Below are positions 53,162 through 63,278 of a stretch of 64,000 nt of DNA, piece after piece. The stretch spans positions 1,984,001-2,048,000 of the forward strand of contig NZ_NKFL01000004.1 of NCBI RefSeq assembly GCF_002223055.1, in the 5' to 3' direction. Positions within the stretch are counted from its first letter, which is position 1. Each line of letters begins with the position of its first letter. The notes below the pieces were generated by a model that saw only the letters and a list, made by a program, of their open reading frames with translations, made no database searches and was not told the origin of the DNA. The translations under genes and the position numbers were made by a program. The DNA comes from Burkholderia sp. HI2500 (GTDB lineage: Bacteria > Pseudomonadota > Gammaproteobacteria > Burkholderiales > Burkholderiaceae).

Positions 53162-54928
53162 TTACTTCTTGCGTTGCGGCGGCAGGTCGGTACAAACGCC
53201 TTCGTACAGCTCGGCGGCCATGCCGACCGATTCGCCGAGCGTCGGGTGCGGATGGATCGTCTTGCCGATGTCTTCCGCGTCCGCGCCCATCTCGACGGCG
53301 AGGCACACTTCGCTGATCAGGTCGCCCGCGTTCAGGCCGACGATGGCACCACCGATCACGCGATGGGTTTCCTCGTCGAAGATCAGCTTCGTGAAGCCTT
53401 CGTCGCGGCCGTTCGCGATCGCGCGGCCCGATGCGGCCCACGGGAACACGGCCTTGCCGTACTTGATGCCTTCGGCCTTGCACTGGTCTTCCGTCTTGCC
53501 GGCCCACGCCACTTCCGGATCGGTGTACGCCACCGACGGGATCTGCAGTGCGTCGAAGTACGCCTTCTCGCCGTGTGCGGCTTCCGCTGCGACGTGGCCT
53601 TCATGCACGGCCTTGTGCGCGAGCATCGGCTGGCCGACGATATCGCCGATCGCGAAGATGTGCGGGACGTTCGTGCGCATTTGCTTGTCGACGTCGATGA
53701 AGCCGCGATCCGTGACCGCGACACCTGCCTTGTCGGCGCCGATCTTCTTGCCGTTCGGGCTGCGGCCCACCGCGACGAGCACGAGGTCGTAGCGCTGCGC
53801 TTCCGCCGGGGCCTTCTCGCCCTCGAACTTCACGTAGATGCCGTCTTCCTTCGCTTCCGCGCCGACCGTCTTGGTCTTCAGCATCACGTTGCCGAAGCGC
53901 TTCGCGTTGTACTTTTCCCAGACCTTCACCAGATCGCGGTCCGCGCCCATCATCAGGCCGTCCATCATTTCGACGACGTCGATCTCGGCGCCGAGCGTCG
54001 AGTAGACCGTGGCCATTTCGAGGCCGATGATGCCGCCGCCGATCACGAGCATGCGCTTCGGCAGCTGGCGCAGTTCGAGTGCGCCGGTCGAATCGACGAC
54101 GCGCGGGTCTTCCGGCATGAACGGCAGCTTCACGGCCTGCGAGCCCGCGGCGATGATGGCCTGCTTGAACTTCACGACCTTCTTGCCGTTTTCGCCCTGC
54201 ACTTCCATGTGGAACGGATCGACGAATGCGCCGACGCCCGTGACCACTTCGACCTTGCGTGCCTTTGCCATGCCGGCGAGGCCCGTCGTCAGCTTCTTGA
54301 CGACGCCGCCCTTGAAGTCGCGCAGCTTGTCGAGATCGACTTCCGGCTTGCCGAACGTGATGCCGTGCGACGCGAGCGCCGCGGCTTCCTCGACGACGAG
54401 CGACGTATGCAGCAGCGCCTTCGACGGGATGCAGCCCACGTTCAGGCACACGCCGCCGAGCGTCGAGTAGCGTTCGACGAGCACCGTCTTCATGCCGAGG
54501 TCGGCGGCGCGGAACGCGGCCGAGTAGCCGCCGGGGCCGGCGCCGAGCACGAGCATGTCGCATTCGATGTCGGCTGCACCGGCGTAGCTGCCGGCTTGCG
54601 GCGCGGGTGCCGGAGCGGCGGCGGCCGGTGCCGGCGCAGCAGCTGCGGGCTTGGCCGCTTCGGGTGCTTTTGCGGGTGCGGCGGCGCCAGCCGATGCTTC
54701 GACGATGGCGATCACGGTGCCTTGCGAGACTTTCTCGCCGGCCTTGACCTTGATTTCCTTGACGGTGCCGGCGACGTCGCTGGGCACCTCCATGGAGGCT
54801 TTATCGGATTCGAGCGTGATGAGCGTCTGCTCTTTTTCGATCACGTCGCCGGGTTTGACGTTGACTTCGATGACATCGACGCCGCTGAAATCGCCGATAT
54901 CCGGAACCTTGACTTCGATGAGACTCAT
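53162..54928 (-). CDS. lpdA: Dihydrolipoamide dehydrogenase (E3) with N-terminal lipoyl domain
   Basis: A 588-residue E3 of the pyruvate dehydrogenase complex. Residues 1-80 are a lipoyl domain with lipoyl lysine K43 in [10 protein letters not shown], followed by an Ala/Pro-rich linker (about 80-115). The flavoprotein part has [13 protein letters not shown] for FAD and the redox pair in [15 protein letters not shown]; the His/Glu dyad is in the HPHPTLGE end. The ATG at 54928 follows GGGGACAG. Lies downstream of aceF across a repeat-rich 281-base gap. Confidence 0.97.
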   Translation of the reverse strand: MSLIEVKVPDIGDFSGVDVIEVNVKPGDVIEKEQTLITLESDKASMEVPSDVAGTVKEIKVKAGEKVSQGTVIAIVEASAGAAAPAKAPEAAKPAAAAPAPAAAAPAPAPQAGSYAGAADIECDMLVLGAGPGGYSAAFRAADLGMKTVLVERYSTLGGVCLNVGCIPSKALLHTSLVVEEAAALASHGITFGKPEVDLDKLRDFKGGVVKKLTTGLAGMAKARKVEVVTGVGAFVDPFHMEVQGENGKKVVKFKQAIIAAGSQAVKLPFMPEDPRVVDSTGALELRQLPKRMLVIGGGIIGLEMATVYSTLGAEIDVVEMMDGLMMGADRDLVKVWEKYNAKRFGNVMLKTKTVGAEAKEDGIYVKFEGEKAPAEAQRYDLVLVAVGRSPNGKKIGADKAGVAVTDRGFIDVDKQMRTNVPHIFAIGDIVGQPMLAHKAVHEGHVAAEAAHGEKAYFDALQIPSVAYTDPEVAWAGKTEDQCKAEGIKYGKAVFPWAASGRAIANGRDEGFTKLIFDEETHRVIGGAIVGLNAGDLISEVCLAVEMGADAEDIGKTIHPHPTLGESVGMAAELYEGVCTDLPPQRKK

Positions 54929-55068
54929 TACTGTCCCCTTCTTGATTAGCTGCAGACAGAGGGGGGAGAAACCCGCAAAAGAACCCAAGACTACGGCCTG
55001 ACAAGAGAACGCGAACCTGGGCAGGACCACCTTTGCCGTCCGCCCAAGGACGCGCCTTTCTTTTGGTT

Positions 55069-55137
55069 ACTTTTCTTTGGAAGACAAAGAAAAGTGACCG
55101 CCGCCCCGCGCAGGGGCGACGCTAATAGACCGTTAGC
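55069..55137. repeat. Cluster of three inverted repeats between aceF and lpdA
   Basis: ACTTTTCTTTG (55069-55079) and CAAAGAAAAGT (55085-55095) form a perfect 11-bp hairpin with loop GAAGA. It is followed by CGCCCC/GGGGCG (55102-55118) and GCTAA/TTAGC (55121-55137). The block is more AT-rich in its first half and resembles a dispersed intergenic repeat; I believe similar sequences occur elsewhere in Burkholderia genomes. The rest of the intergenic region 54929-55209 has no gene. Confidence 0.75.
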
Positions 55138-55209
55138 AAAACAGGTTCAACGACAGGGCGTGGATAACCAACAAGAACCCCACGCCCCCGCGAGCCCCCC
55201 CCCCGCTCA

Positions 55210-56850
55210 TCAAAGAATGATGCGACGGAAATCGGCGAGCAACGCACCGAGATACGCATTGAACCGCGCGGCTTCGGCGCCATCGATCACACGATGGTCA
55301 TACGACAGCGACAGCGGCAGCGTAAGCCGCGGCACGAACTGCTTGCCGTCCCACACCGGCTTCATCTGGCCGCGCGACAACCCGAGGATCGCCACTTCCG
55401 GCGCGTTGATGATCGGCGTGAAGTTGGTGCCGCCGATCCCGCCGAGCGACGAGATCGAGAAGCAACCGCCTTGCATCTGGTCCGGCTTCAGCTTGCCGTC
55501 GCGTGCGGCCTTCGACAGCTCGGCCATTTCCTTCGCGATGTCGACGAGCCCCTTCTTGTCCGCATCGCGGATCACCGGCACGACGAGACCGTTCGGCGTA
55601 TCGGCGGCGAAACCGATGTGGTAGTACTGCTTGAACACCAGGTTGTCGCCGTCGAGGCTCGCGTTGAACGTCGGGAATTTCTTCAGCGCGGCGACGACCG
55701 CCTTGATCACGAACGCGAGCATCGTGAACTTCACGCCCGCCTTCTCGTGCTCCTTGTTCAGCTGCACGCGCAGTGCTTCGAGCTCGGTGATGTCCGCTTC
55801 GTCGTTGTTCGTGACGTGCGGGATCATCACCCAGTTGCGATGCAGGTTCGCGCCCGAGATCTTCTTGATGCGCGACAGCGGCTTCGCTTCGAACGGGCCG
55901 AACTTCGAGAAGTCGACCTTCGGCCACGGCAGCAGGTTCAGCTCGCCGCCGCCTGCCGGCGCGGCTGCCGCGGCCGGTGCTGCGCGCTGGCCGGTCATCA
56001 CGCCCTTCACGAAGCCCGTGACGTCTTCCTTCGTAATGCGGCCCTTCGGACCCGAGCCCTGCACGCGTGCAACTTCGACGCCGAGCTCACGTGCGAACTT
56101 GCGCACCGACGGCGACGCGTGGCTCGCGCGGTATTCGCCCGACGCGGCGGCCGGCGCCGGCGCAGCAGCAGCCGGTGCCGGGGCGGCCTTCGCCGGTGCG
56201 GCGGCAGGTGCCGGCGCCGGAGCGGCAGCGGCCGGAGCCGGTGCGCTCGCCTGCGGTGCGGCAGCCGCTGCGCCTGCGGCTTCGAGCAGCACGATCAGCG
56301 TGCCTTCCGACACCGAATCGCCCACCTTCACCTTGATCTCTTTCACGACGCCTGCGGCCGGGCTCGGCACGTCCATCGTCGCCTTGTCCGACTCGAGCGT
56401 GACGAGCGACTGCTCCTTCTCGACCGTGTCGCCGACCTTCACGCCGATCTCGATCACCGGCACGTCCTTGTAGTCGCCGATGTCGGGGACCTTCACTTCG
56501 AGCGTGCCGCCGGCAGCTGCCGGTGCGGCCGCCGGTGCTGCAGCAGCCGGCGCTGCCGCCGGAGCCGGAGCAGCAGCGGGCGCTGCCGCGCCGTTCGCCT
56601 GCGCCGCGGCGCCGCCTTCGAGCAGGATGATCAGCGAGCCTTCCGACACGGAATCGCCCACCTTGACCTTGATTTCCTTCACGACGCCGCCGACCGGGCT
56701 CGGCACGTCCATCGTCGCCTTGTCCGACTCGAGCGTGACGAGCGACTGCTCCGGTTCGACGGTATCGCCGACCTTCACGCCGATCTCGATCACCGGCACG
56801 TCCTTGTAATCGCCGATATCCGGCACCTTCACTTCGATCGCTTGACTCAT
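55210..56850 (-). CDS. aceF: Pyruvate dehydrogenase E2, dihydrolipoamide acetyltransferase
   Basis: A 546-residue E2 with two lipoyl domains (lysines K44 and K156, both in [10 protein letters not shown]), each followed by an Ala/Pro linker, then a peripheral subunit-binding domain ([15 protein letters not shown]) and the catalytic domain with H519 and D523 in [12 protein letters not shown]. The two lipoyl domains are nearly identical at the DNA level, indicating recent duplication or gene conversion. The ATG at 56850 gives [16 protein letters not shown]. Cotranscribed with aceE 68 bases upstream. Confidence 0.97.
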   Translation of the reverse strand: MSQAIEVKVPDIGDYKDVPVIEIGVKVGDTVEPEQSLVTLESDKATMDVPSPVGGVVKEIKVKVGDSVSEGSLIILLEGGAAAQANGAAAPAAAPAPAAAPAAAAPAAAPAAAGGTLEVKVPDIGDYKDVPVIEIGVKVGDTVEKEQSLVTLESDKATMDVPSPAAGVVKEIKVKVGDSVSEGTLIVLLEAAGAAAAAPQASAPAPAAAAPAPAPAAAPAKAAPAPAAAAPAPAAASGEYRASHASPSVRKFARELGVEVARVQGSGPKGRITKEDVTGFVKGVMTGQRAAPAAAAAPAGGGELNLLPWPKVDFSKFGPFEAKPLSRIKKISGANLHRNWVMIPHVTNNDEADITELEALRVQLNKEHEKAGVKFTMLAFVIKAVVAALKKFPTFNASLDGDNLVFKQYYHIGFAADTPNGLVVPVIRDADKKGLVDIAKEMAELSKAARDGKLKPDQMQGGCFSISSLGGIGGTNFTPIINAPEVAILGLSRGQMKPVWDGKQFVPRLTLPLSLSYDHRVIDGAEAARFNAYLGALLADFRRIIL

Positions 56851-56918
56851 CTGTTTCTGTCTCCATGGCCGCGCGCGCCCCTCGAGGAAGCGGCGCGCGG
56901 CATCACACGGCGTGTGCG

Positions 56919-59615
56919 TTAAACGGTCATCGGGTTGGGCTTCGACGGATCGAGGTTGTACTTGGCGATCGCGTCCGCGACCACCTTGCGCTCGATCGTG
57001 CCCTCGTCGGCCAGCGCGTTGAGCGCGGCGACGGTGACCCAGTGACGGTCGACTTCGAAGAAGTGACGCAGCTTCTCGCGGGTATCCGAGCGGCCGAAGC
57101 CGTCCGTGCCCAGCACGACGAAGCGGCGATCGATCTGGCCGCGGATCTGGTCGACCAGCGCACGGACGTAGTCGGTCGATGCGATGACCGGGCCCTGCGT
57201 GTCCTTCAGGCACTTCTGCACGTGCGACAGACGACGCTCTTCGGTCGGATGGAGCAGGTTCCAGCGTTCGACCTGGTGGCCTTCACGCGCGAGCTCCGTG
57301 AAGCTCGGCACGCTCCACAGGTCGGCGGCGACGCCCCAGTCGTTCTTCAGCAGGTCGGCGGCAGCGATCACTTCGTTGAAGATCGTGCCCGCGCCGAGCA
57401 GCTGGACGCGCGGCGCCTTCTTGTCGGCGTCGGCCTTCTTGAACGCGTACATGCCCTTGATGATGTCGGCCGCCACGTGCTCGCCCTGCGGAATCGCCGG
57501 GTGCTCGTAGTTCTCGTTCATCACCGTGATGTAGTAGTACACGTCTTCCTGGTCCGCCACCATGCGGCGCAGGCCGTCCTGGACGATCACGGCAAGTTCA
57601 TAGCCGAAGGTTGGGTCGTAGCTCACGCAGTTCGGCACCGATGCCGCCCACAGGAGCGAGTGGCCGTCTTCGTGCTGCAGGCCTTCGCCGTTCAGCGTCG
57701 TGCGGCCCGCGGTACCGCCGAGCAGGAAGCCGCGCGAACGCATGTCGCCCGCGGCCCATGCCAGGTCGCCGATCCGCTGGAAGCCGAACATCGAGTAGAA
57801 GATGTAGAACGGCACCATGATCTCGCCGTGCGTCGAGTACGACGTCGCCGCCGCGATCCAGTCGCACATGCCGCCCGCTTCGTTGATGCCTTCCTGCAGG
57901 ATCTGGCCGGTTTCCGATTCCTTGTAGAACATCAGCTGGTCGGAATCTTCCGGCACGTACTTCTGGCCCTGCTGGTTCCAGATGCCGATCTGGCGGAACA
58001 GGCCTTCCATGCCGAACGTACGCGATTCGTCCGGGACGATCGGCACGACGCGCTTGCCGAGCGCCTTGTCCTTCAGCAGGATGTTCAGGATCCGCACGAA
58101 CGCCATCGTCGTCGAGATCTCGCGGCCTTCGCCCGTGCCCTTCAGCAGCGGCTCGAACGCGTCGAGCGCCGGCACCGGCAGCGACGTCGCCTTCTCGCGG
58201 CGGTGCGGCAGGTAGCCGCCGAGGTCCATGCGCTGCTTGCGCATGTATTCGAGTTCCTTCGAGCCTTCCTCGAACTTCAGGTACGGCACGTCGGCGATCT
58301 GCTCGTCGGTGATCGGCAGGCGGAACTGGTCACGGAACTTCTTCAGTTGCTCGACCGGCAGCTTCTTCTGCTGGTGCGTGATGTTCATCGCCTGGCCCGA
58401 CTCGCCCATCCCGTAGCCCTTGATGGTCTTCGCGAGGATGACGGTCGGCGCGCCCTTCGTGTTCGTGGCTTCGTGGAAAGCCGCGTAGATCTTGTGCGGA
58501 TCGTGGCCGCCGCGGTTCAGCGCCCAGATGTCGTCGTCCGACCAGTCGGCGACGAGCGCCTTCAGCTCAGGCGTGTTGAAGAAGTGCTCGCGCACGAACG
58601 CGCCGGATTCCGACTTGTACGTCTGGTACTCGCCGTCGACGACTTCCATCATGCGGCGCATCAGCGCGCCCGACTTGTCGCGTGCGAACAGCGCATCCCA
58701 GCGGCTGCCCCAGATGACCTTGATCACGTTCCAGCCGGCACCACGGAATTCCGATTCGAGCTCCTGGATGATCTTGCCGTTGCCGCGCACCGGGCCGTCG
58801 AGACGCTGCAGGTTGCAGTTGATCACGAACACGAGGTTGTCGAGCTTCTCGCGGCTCGCCATCCCGATCGCGCCGAGCGATTCCGGTTCGTCCGTCTCGC
58901 CGTCGCCGAGGAATGCCCACACCTTGCGGCCTTCCGTCTTCGTGATGCCGCGCGCTTCCAGGTACTTCATGAAGCGGGCCTGGTAGATCGCCATGATCGG
59001 GCCGAGGCCCATCGACACGGTCGGGAACTGCCAGAAGTCCGGCATCAGCCACGGGTGCGGGTACGACGAAATGCCGTTGCCGTCGACTTCCTGGCGGAAG
59101 TTGTCGAGCTGCTCTTCCTTCAGGCGGCCGAGCAGGAACGCGCGCGAGTAGACGCCCGGCGACGAGTGGCCCTGCACGAACACGAGATCGCCGCCATGCT
59201 GCTCGGACGCTGCGTGCCAGAAGTGGTTGTAGCCGACGTCATAGAGCGTCGCGGCCGATGCGAACGATGCGATGTGGCCGCCGACGTTCGTGTCCTTGCC
59301 TGCACGCAGCACCATCGCCAGCGCGTTCCAGCGCGTGTACGAACGGATGCGGTGCTCGATGTCCTGGTCACCCGGGATCTTCGCCTGTGCGGCGACCGGG
59401 ATCGTGTTGATGTACGGGGTATTCGCGGAAAACGGCAGGTGTTCGCCATGCATGCGGGCGAATTCGATCTGCTTTTCGATCAGGTAGTGCGCGCGGCCAG
59501 TGCCCACGGAGGAGATTACGCCGTCGAGCGACTCGAGCCATTCGACGGTTTCCTGCGGGTCGTCGTCATGTTCGGCGGCGACATATTTCATCACTTCGTT
59601 CGGTACAGCGGACAT
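56919..59615 (-). CDS. aceE: Pyruvate dehydrogenase E1 component, homodimeric
   Basis: An 898-residue E1 that decarboxylates pyruvate with thiamine diphosphate and acetylates E2. The ThDP/Mg motif is [15 protein letters not shown] with downstream VFVINCNLQ; the start is [19 protein letters not shown]. Length is as usual for the proteobacterial AceE. First gene of the pdh operon; a divergent sensor kinase gene begins 274 bases upstream. A -10-like TACAAT (complement of 59698-59703) lies in the intergenic region. Confidence 0.98.
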   Translation of the reverse strand: MSAVPNEVMKYVAAEHDDDPQETVEWLESLDGVISSVGTGRAHYLIEKQIEFARMHGEHLPFSANTPYINTIPVAAQAKIPGDQDIEHRIRSYTRWNALAMVLRAGKDTNVGGHIASFASAATLYDVGYNHFWHAASEQHGGDLVFVQGHSSPGVYSRAFLLGRLKEEQLDNFRQEVDGNGISSYPHPWLMPDFWQFPTVSMGLGPIMAIYQARFMKYLEARGITKTEGRKVWAFLGDGETDEPESLGAIGMASREKLDNLVFVINCNLQRLDGPVRGNGKIIQELESEFRGAGWNVIKVIWGSRWDALFARDKSGALMRRMMEVVDGEYQTYKSESGAFVREHFFNTPELKALVADWSDDDIWALNRGGHDPHKIYAAFHEATNTKGAPTVILAKTIKGYGMGESGQAMNITHQQKKLPVEQLKKFRDQFRLPITDEQIADVPYLKFEEGSKELEYMRKQRMDLGGYLPHRREKATSLPVPALDAFEPLLKGTGEGREISTTMAFVRILNILLKDKALGKRVVPIVPDESRTFGMEGLFRQIGIWNQQGQKYVPEDSDQLMFYKESETGQILQEGINEAGGMCDWIAAATSYSTHGEIMVPFYIFYSMFGFQRIGDLAWAAGDMRSRGFLLGGTAGRTTLNGEGLQHEDGHSLLWAASVPNCVSYDPTFGYELAVIVQDGLRRMVADQEDVYYYITVMNENYEHPAIPQGEHVAADIIKGMYAFKKADADKKAPRVQLLGAGTIFNEVIAAADLLKNDWGVAADLWSVPSFTELAREGHQVERWNLLHPTEERRLSHVQKCLKDTQGPVIASTDYVRALVDQIRGQIDRRFVVLGTDGFGRSDTREKLRHFFEVDRHWVTVAALNALADEGTIERKVVADAIAKYNLDPSKPNPMTV

Positions 59616-59697
59616 TCTCGTCTCCTGGGTCCTGGAATGTGAGGATCGCTCTCGTGCAGACGACGCGACGCGACCGGCTGCGGGCAAGCTCCGACGG

Positions 59698-59794
59698 ATT
59701 GTAATGAGCGTGCGCGGGCATGCGCAACAAAATTTTCGAATTGTGAGATCTTTTCTCGCAATGCGGAATATTGCTGCGCTGCACCCATATTCCG
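59698..59794. promoter_or_regulatory. aceE / sensor kinase intergenic region with two inverted repeats
   Basis: A minus-strand -10 TACAAT (59698-59703) with a TTGCGC -35 at 18 bases is a candidate aceE promoter. Upstream of it are ATTGTGAGA-N5-TCTCGCAAT (59740-59762, 8 of 9 pairs) and CGGAATAT-N15-ATATTCCG (59764-59794, perfect). They look like operators for a dimeric regulator acting on aceE, the kinase gene or both. Confidence 0.6.
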
Positions 59795-59888
59795 GGGCTC
59801 TCCGGCGCATCGCGGCTGAACAAATCCGTTTCCGTTCAACATATCCGGTATAGGTTTTCCATGTATTGCGCTGCGCTACAATCCTGCC

Positions 59889-62405
59889 ATGTTGACCGAT
59901 CGGCTTTTCGCACGCTCGGCGCGACCGTCGGGCCCGCCGGCGGAGTCGCAGCCGTCCCGTTGGCACCACGGACCGTGGTGGTCCAATTCCTATTTGCTGA
60001 CGCCCCTGCTGTCGATCCTGGTGTTCCTGGTGGTGATGAGCCTCATCCTGTGGAGCCTCAATCGCCGCGAACAGCAGCAGCAGGAAGACACCCTCTTCCG
60101 TAACGTCGCATGGGCGCAGCAGCAGATCCGCCTGTCGATGACGGGCGCGCAGGAACAGCTCCAGGCGCTGTCGCGCGATCTCGCTTCCGGCCGCCTCGAC
60201 CAGAACGCGTTCCAGATGGCGGTCGCGGACGTGATGCAAACGCATCCGGAAATCCTCTACCTGAACTGGTACACGTCGCCCGGCGTGCAGCGCTGGCCGA
60301 CCGTGCATCCGCCGCTGCTCGGCCAGCGGCTCGCGAAGCCCGGTGAAGCGCAGATGCAGGACGCCGTGCGCGGCGCGTACGACGAGGCGCGCAGCACGCG
60401 CCGCCAGGCGTATTCGCCGCTGATCTACGACGACTTCGGCAACGGCTTCATCACGCTGCAGACACCGGTGATGCGCGGCGACCGCGAGTACCTCGGCTCG
60501 ATCGCCGCGGTGTTCTCGGTCGAAGGCATCCTGAAGCACGACATCCCGCAGGAGTTGTCGTCGAAGTACAAGATCTCGATCACCGACGCGAACAACCGCG
60601 AGCTGTCGTCCACGTCGACGCGCCCGCGCCTGCCGCGCGACTCGCACTACGACCTGCCGCTCGATCCGCCCGGCCAGGGGCTGACCGTGCGCGTGTACGC
60701 ATTCCCGCAGCTCACGAACCTGACCAACAACACGCTCGTATGGCTCGTCGCAGGCCTGTCGTGCTTCGTGCTGTGGAGCCTCTGGAGCCTGTGGAAGCAC
60801 ACGCGCCAGCGCTTCGAGGCGCAGCAGGCGCTGTACGCGGAAGCGTTCTTCCGCCGCGCGATGGAGAACTCGGTGCTGATCGGCATGCGCGTGCTCGACA
60901 TGCACGGCCGCATCACGCACGTGAACCCCGCGTTCTGCCGGATGACGGGCTGGGACGAAACCGACCTCGTCGGCAAGGTCGCACCGTTCCCGTACTGGCC
61001 GCGCGACGCGTACCCGGAAATGCAGCGCCAGCTCGACATGACGCTGCGCGGCAAGGCGCCGAGCTCGGGCTTCGAGCTGCGCGTGCGGCGCAAGAACGGC
61101 ACGCTGTTCCATGCGCGCCTGTACGTGTCGCCGCTGATCGACAGCTCGGGCCGCCAGACCGGCTGGATGTCGTCGATGACCGACATCACCGAGCCGAAGC
61201 GCGCGCGCGAGGAACTCGCGGCCGCGCACGAGCGCTTCACGACGGTGCTCGAAAGCCTCGACGCCGCGGTGTCGGTGCTGGCCGCCGACGAAGCCGAGCT
61301 GCTGTTCGCGAACCGCTACTACCGCCACCTGTTCGGCATTCGCCCGGACGGCCATCTCGAGCTGTCGGGCGGCGGCTTCGACCGCGCGCAGGCCTCGTCC
61401 GACTCGATCGACATGGTCGACGCGTTCGCGGGCCTGCCGGCCGCCGCGCTGACGAGCAGCACGGCGGACGCGCAGGAGGTGTACGTCGAGAGCATCCAGA
61501 AGTGGTTCGAGGTGCGCCGCCAGTACATCCAGTGGGTGGACGGCCACCTCGCGCAGATGCAGATCGCGACCGACATCACGACCCGCAAGAAGGCACAGGA
61601 ACTCGCGCACCAGCAGGAAGAGAAGCTGCAGTTCACGAGCCGATTGATGACGATGGGTGAAATGGCGTCGTCGATTGCTCACGAATTGAACCAGCCGCTC
61701 GCCGCGATCAACAACTACTGCTCGGGCACGCTCGCGCTCGTGAAGAGCGGCCGCGGCACGCCGGAAACGCTGCAGCCCGCGCTGGAAAAGACCGCGCAGC
61801 AGGCGCTGCGCGCGGGGATGATCGTCAAGCGGATCCGCGAATTCGTGAAGCGCAGCGAGCCGAAGCGCCAGCCGGCGCGGGTCGCGGACATCGTCGCCGA
61901 CGCGGTCGGGCTCGCCGAAATCGAGGCCAGGAAGCGCAGGATCCGGATCGTCACGGAAATCCTCGCAAGAATGCCTATTATTTATGTCGACCCCGTGCTG
62001 ATCGAGCAGGTGCTCGTGAACCTGATGAAGAACGCGGCCGAAGCGATGGCCGACGTGAAGCCGGCGTCGGTGGACGGCGTGATCCGCGTCGTCGCCGACA
62101 TCGAGGCGGGCTTCGTCGACATCCGCGTGATCGACCAGGGCCCGGGCGTCGACGAAGCGACCGCCGAGCGCCTGTTTGAACCGTTTTACAGCACCAAGTC
62201 CGATGGCATGGGCATGGGGCTGAACATCTGCCGTTCGATCATCGAATCGCATCGGGGGCGTCTGTGGGTGGTCAACAACGTCGAGCCGGATGGCCGCATA
62301 TCCGGCGCAACGTTCCACTGCAGCCTGCCCATTGGGGAACCCGCTGATCTCGGCCAAGGGGGGCGCGAGGCATCGGCATCACATACCGTTACGGGAGAAC
62401 TATGA
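59889..62405 (+). CDS. Membrane PAS sensor histidine kinase, FixL-like
   Basis: An 838-residue kinase. Membrane helices at about 36-57 (LLTPLLSILVFLVVMSLILW) and 281-299 enclose an external sensor domain; two PAS domains start near 325 and 448; the phosphoacceptor is H598 in SSIAHELNQPLAAINNY, followed by the ATPase domain (N-box NLMKNAAEAM, G boxes DQGPGVD and GMGMGLNIC). The HPK family is that of FixL/DctB. It overlaps the response regulator gene by ATGA. In the Burkholderia cepacia complex a FixLJ-type oxygen-responsive pair is described; this is its likely counterpart, but a haem-binding histidine in PAS cannot be confirmed here. No Shine-Dalgarno precedes the ATG. Confidence 0.9.
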   Translation: MLTDRLFARSARPSGPPAESQPSRWHHGPWWSNSYLLTPLLSILVFLVVMSLILWSLNRREQQQQEDTLFRNVAWAQQQIRLSMTGAQEQLQALSRDLASGRLDQNAFQMAVADVMQTHPEILYLNWYTSPGVQRWPTVHPPLLGQRLAKPGEAQMQDAVRGAYDEARSTRRQAYSPLIYDDFGNGFITLQTPVMRGDREYLGSIAAVFSVEGILKHDIPQELSSKYKISITDANNRELSSTSTRPRLPRDSHYDLPLDPPGQGLTVRVYAFPQLTNLTNNTLVWLVAGLSCFVLWSLWSLWKHTRQRFEAQQALYAEAFFRRAMENSVLIGMRVLDMHGRITHVNPAFCRMTGWDETDLVGKVAPFPYWPRDAYPEMQRQLDMTLRGKAPSSGFELRVRRKNGTLFHARLYVSPLIDSSGRQTGWMSSMTDITEPKRAREELAAAHERFTTVLESLDAAVSVLAADEAELLFANRYYRHLFGIRPDGHLELSGGGFDRAQASSDSIDMVDAFAGLPAAALTSSTADAQEVYVESIQKWFEVRRQYIQWVDGHLAQMQIATDITTRKKAQELAHQQEEKLQFTSRLMTMGEMASSIAHELNQPLAAINNYCSGTLALVKSGRGTPETLQPALEKTAQQALRAGMIVKRIREFVKRSEPKRQPARVADIVADAVGLAEIEARKRRIRIVTEILARMPIIYVDPVLIEQVLVNLMKNAAEAMADVKPASVDGVIRVVADIEAGFVDIRVIDQGPGVDEATAERLFEPFYSTKSDGMGMGLNICRSIIESHRGRLWVVNNVEPDGRISGATFHCSLPIGEPADLGQGGREASASHTVTGEL

Positions 62406-63040
62406 ATAGCCCTGTCACCACCACTCAGGAAACCGTCTTTGTCGTTGACGACGACGAGGCCGTACGGGACTCGCTGCGCTGGCTGCTGGAGGCGAACGGC
62501 TATCGCGTGCAATGCTTCTCGAGCGCCGAGCAGTTCCTCGATGCCTACCAGCCTGCCCAGCAGGCCGGCCAGATCGCGTGCCTGATCCTCGACGTCCGGA
62601 TGTCGGGCATGAGCGGCCTCGAACTGCAGGAGCGCCTGATTGCCGACAATGCCGCGCTGCCGATCATCTTCGTCACGGGTCACGGCGACGTGCCGATGGC
62701 CGTCTCGACGATGAAAAAGGGTGCGATGGACTTTATCGAGAAACCGTTCGACGAAGCCGAGCTGCGCAAGCTCGTCGAGCGGATGCTCGACAAGGCCCGA
62801 AGCGAAAGCAAGAGCGTCCAGGAACAGCGTGCCGCGAGCGAACGCCTGTCGAAGCTGACCGCGCGCGAGCAGCAGGTGCTCGAACGGATCATCGCGGGCC
62901 GCCTGAACAAGCAGATCGCCGACGATCTCGGCATCAGCATCAAGACGGTCGAAGCGCACCGCGCGAACATCATGGAAAAGCTCAACGTCAACACGGTGGC
63001 TGACCTGCTGCGCCTCGCGCTGTCGAAGAAGCAGGCCTGA
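62402..63040 (+). CDS. FixJ-type response regulator (receiver plus LuxR HTH)
   Basis: A 212-residue regulator: receiver domain with D64 in CLILDVRMSGMSGLE, acidic pocket VVDDDEA and K in FIEKPFDEAEL, then a GerE/LuxR-type helix-turn-helix from about residue 145 (LTAREQQVLERIIAGRLNKQ). It is coupled to the sensor kinase by a 4-base overlap and should be its partner. Likely targets include genes with LuxR-type palindromes; the inverted repeats before aceE are candidates by position only. Confidence 0.93.
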   Translation: MNSPVTTTQETVFVVDDDEAVRDSLRWLLEANGYRVQCFSSAEQFLDAYQPAQQAGQIACLILDVRMSGMSGLELQERLIADNAALPIIFVTGHGDVPMAVSTMKKGAMDFIEKPFDEAELRKLVERMLDKARSESKSVQEQRAASERLSKLTAREQQVLERIIAGRLNKQIADDLGISIKTVEAHRANIMEKLNVNTVADLLRLALSKKQA

Positions 63041-63204
63041 GCGAGCGCCGGCCGCGGCGGCGCTGCCCGCCCGGCCCGCAGCCAGCCCTGGCCGCCCCGC
63101 GCGATGCGGCCCACTCGCGCGGCGGCGGCCTTTCTCCCGGCGCACGAGCGCCGCGGCCATGACGCTTCCTGCTTATTCGCTGTCGGACGGCGGCAGGCGA
63201 ACGG

Positions 63205-63210
63205 TATAAT
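63205..63210 (+). promoter_or_regulatory. Candidate -10 element of folD
   Basis: A perfect TATAAT 69 bases before the folD ATG; no standard -35 is evident. The intergenic region 63041-63278 is otherwise empty. Confidence 0.45.
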
Positions 63211-63278
63211 CGCGTGCTTTGCTGCGACGCTTCGGGCGCCGCACGACCGCATTCCAACTTCCCGGCAGGACCACCACC

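Noticed and set aside
59616..62357. Apparent 1,812-codon minus-strand frame running from aceE through the sensor kinase region
   Set aside because: Only the part up to 59615 is AceE; the rest is antisense to the kinase and has shadow composition.
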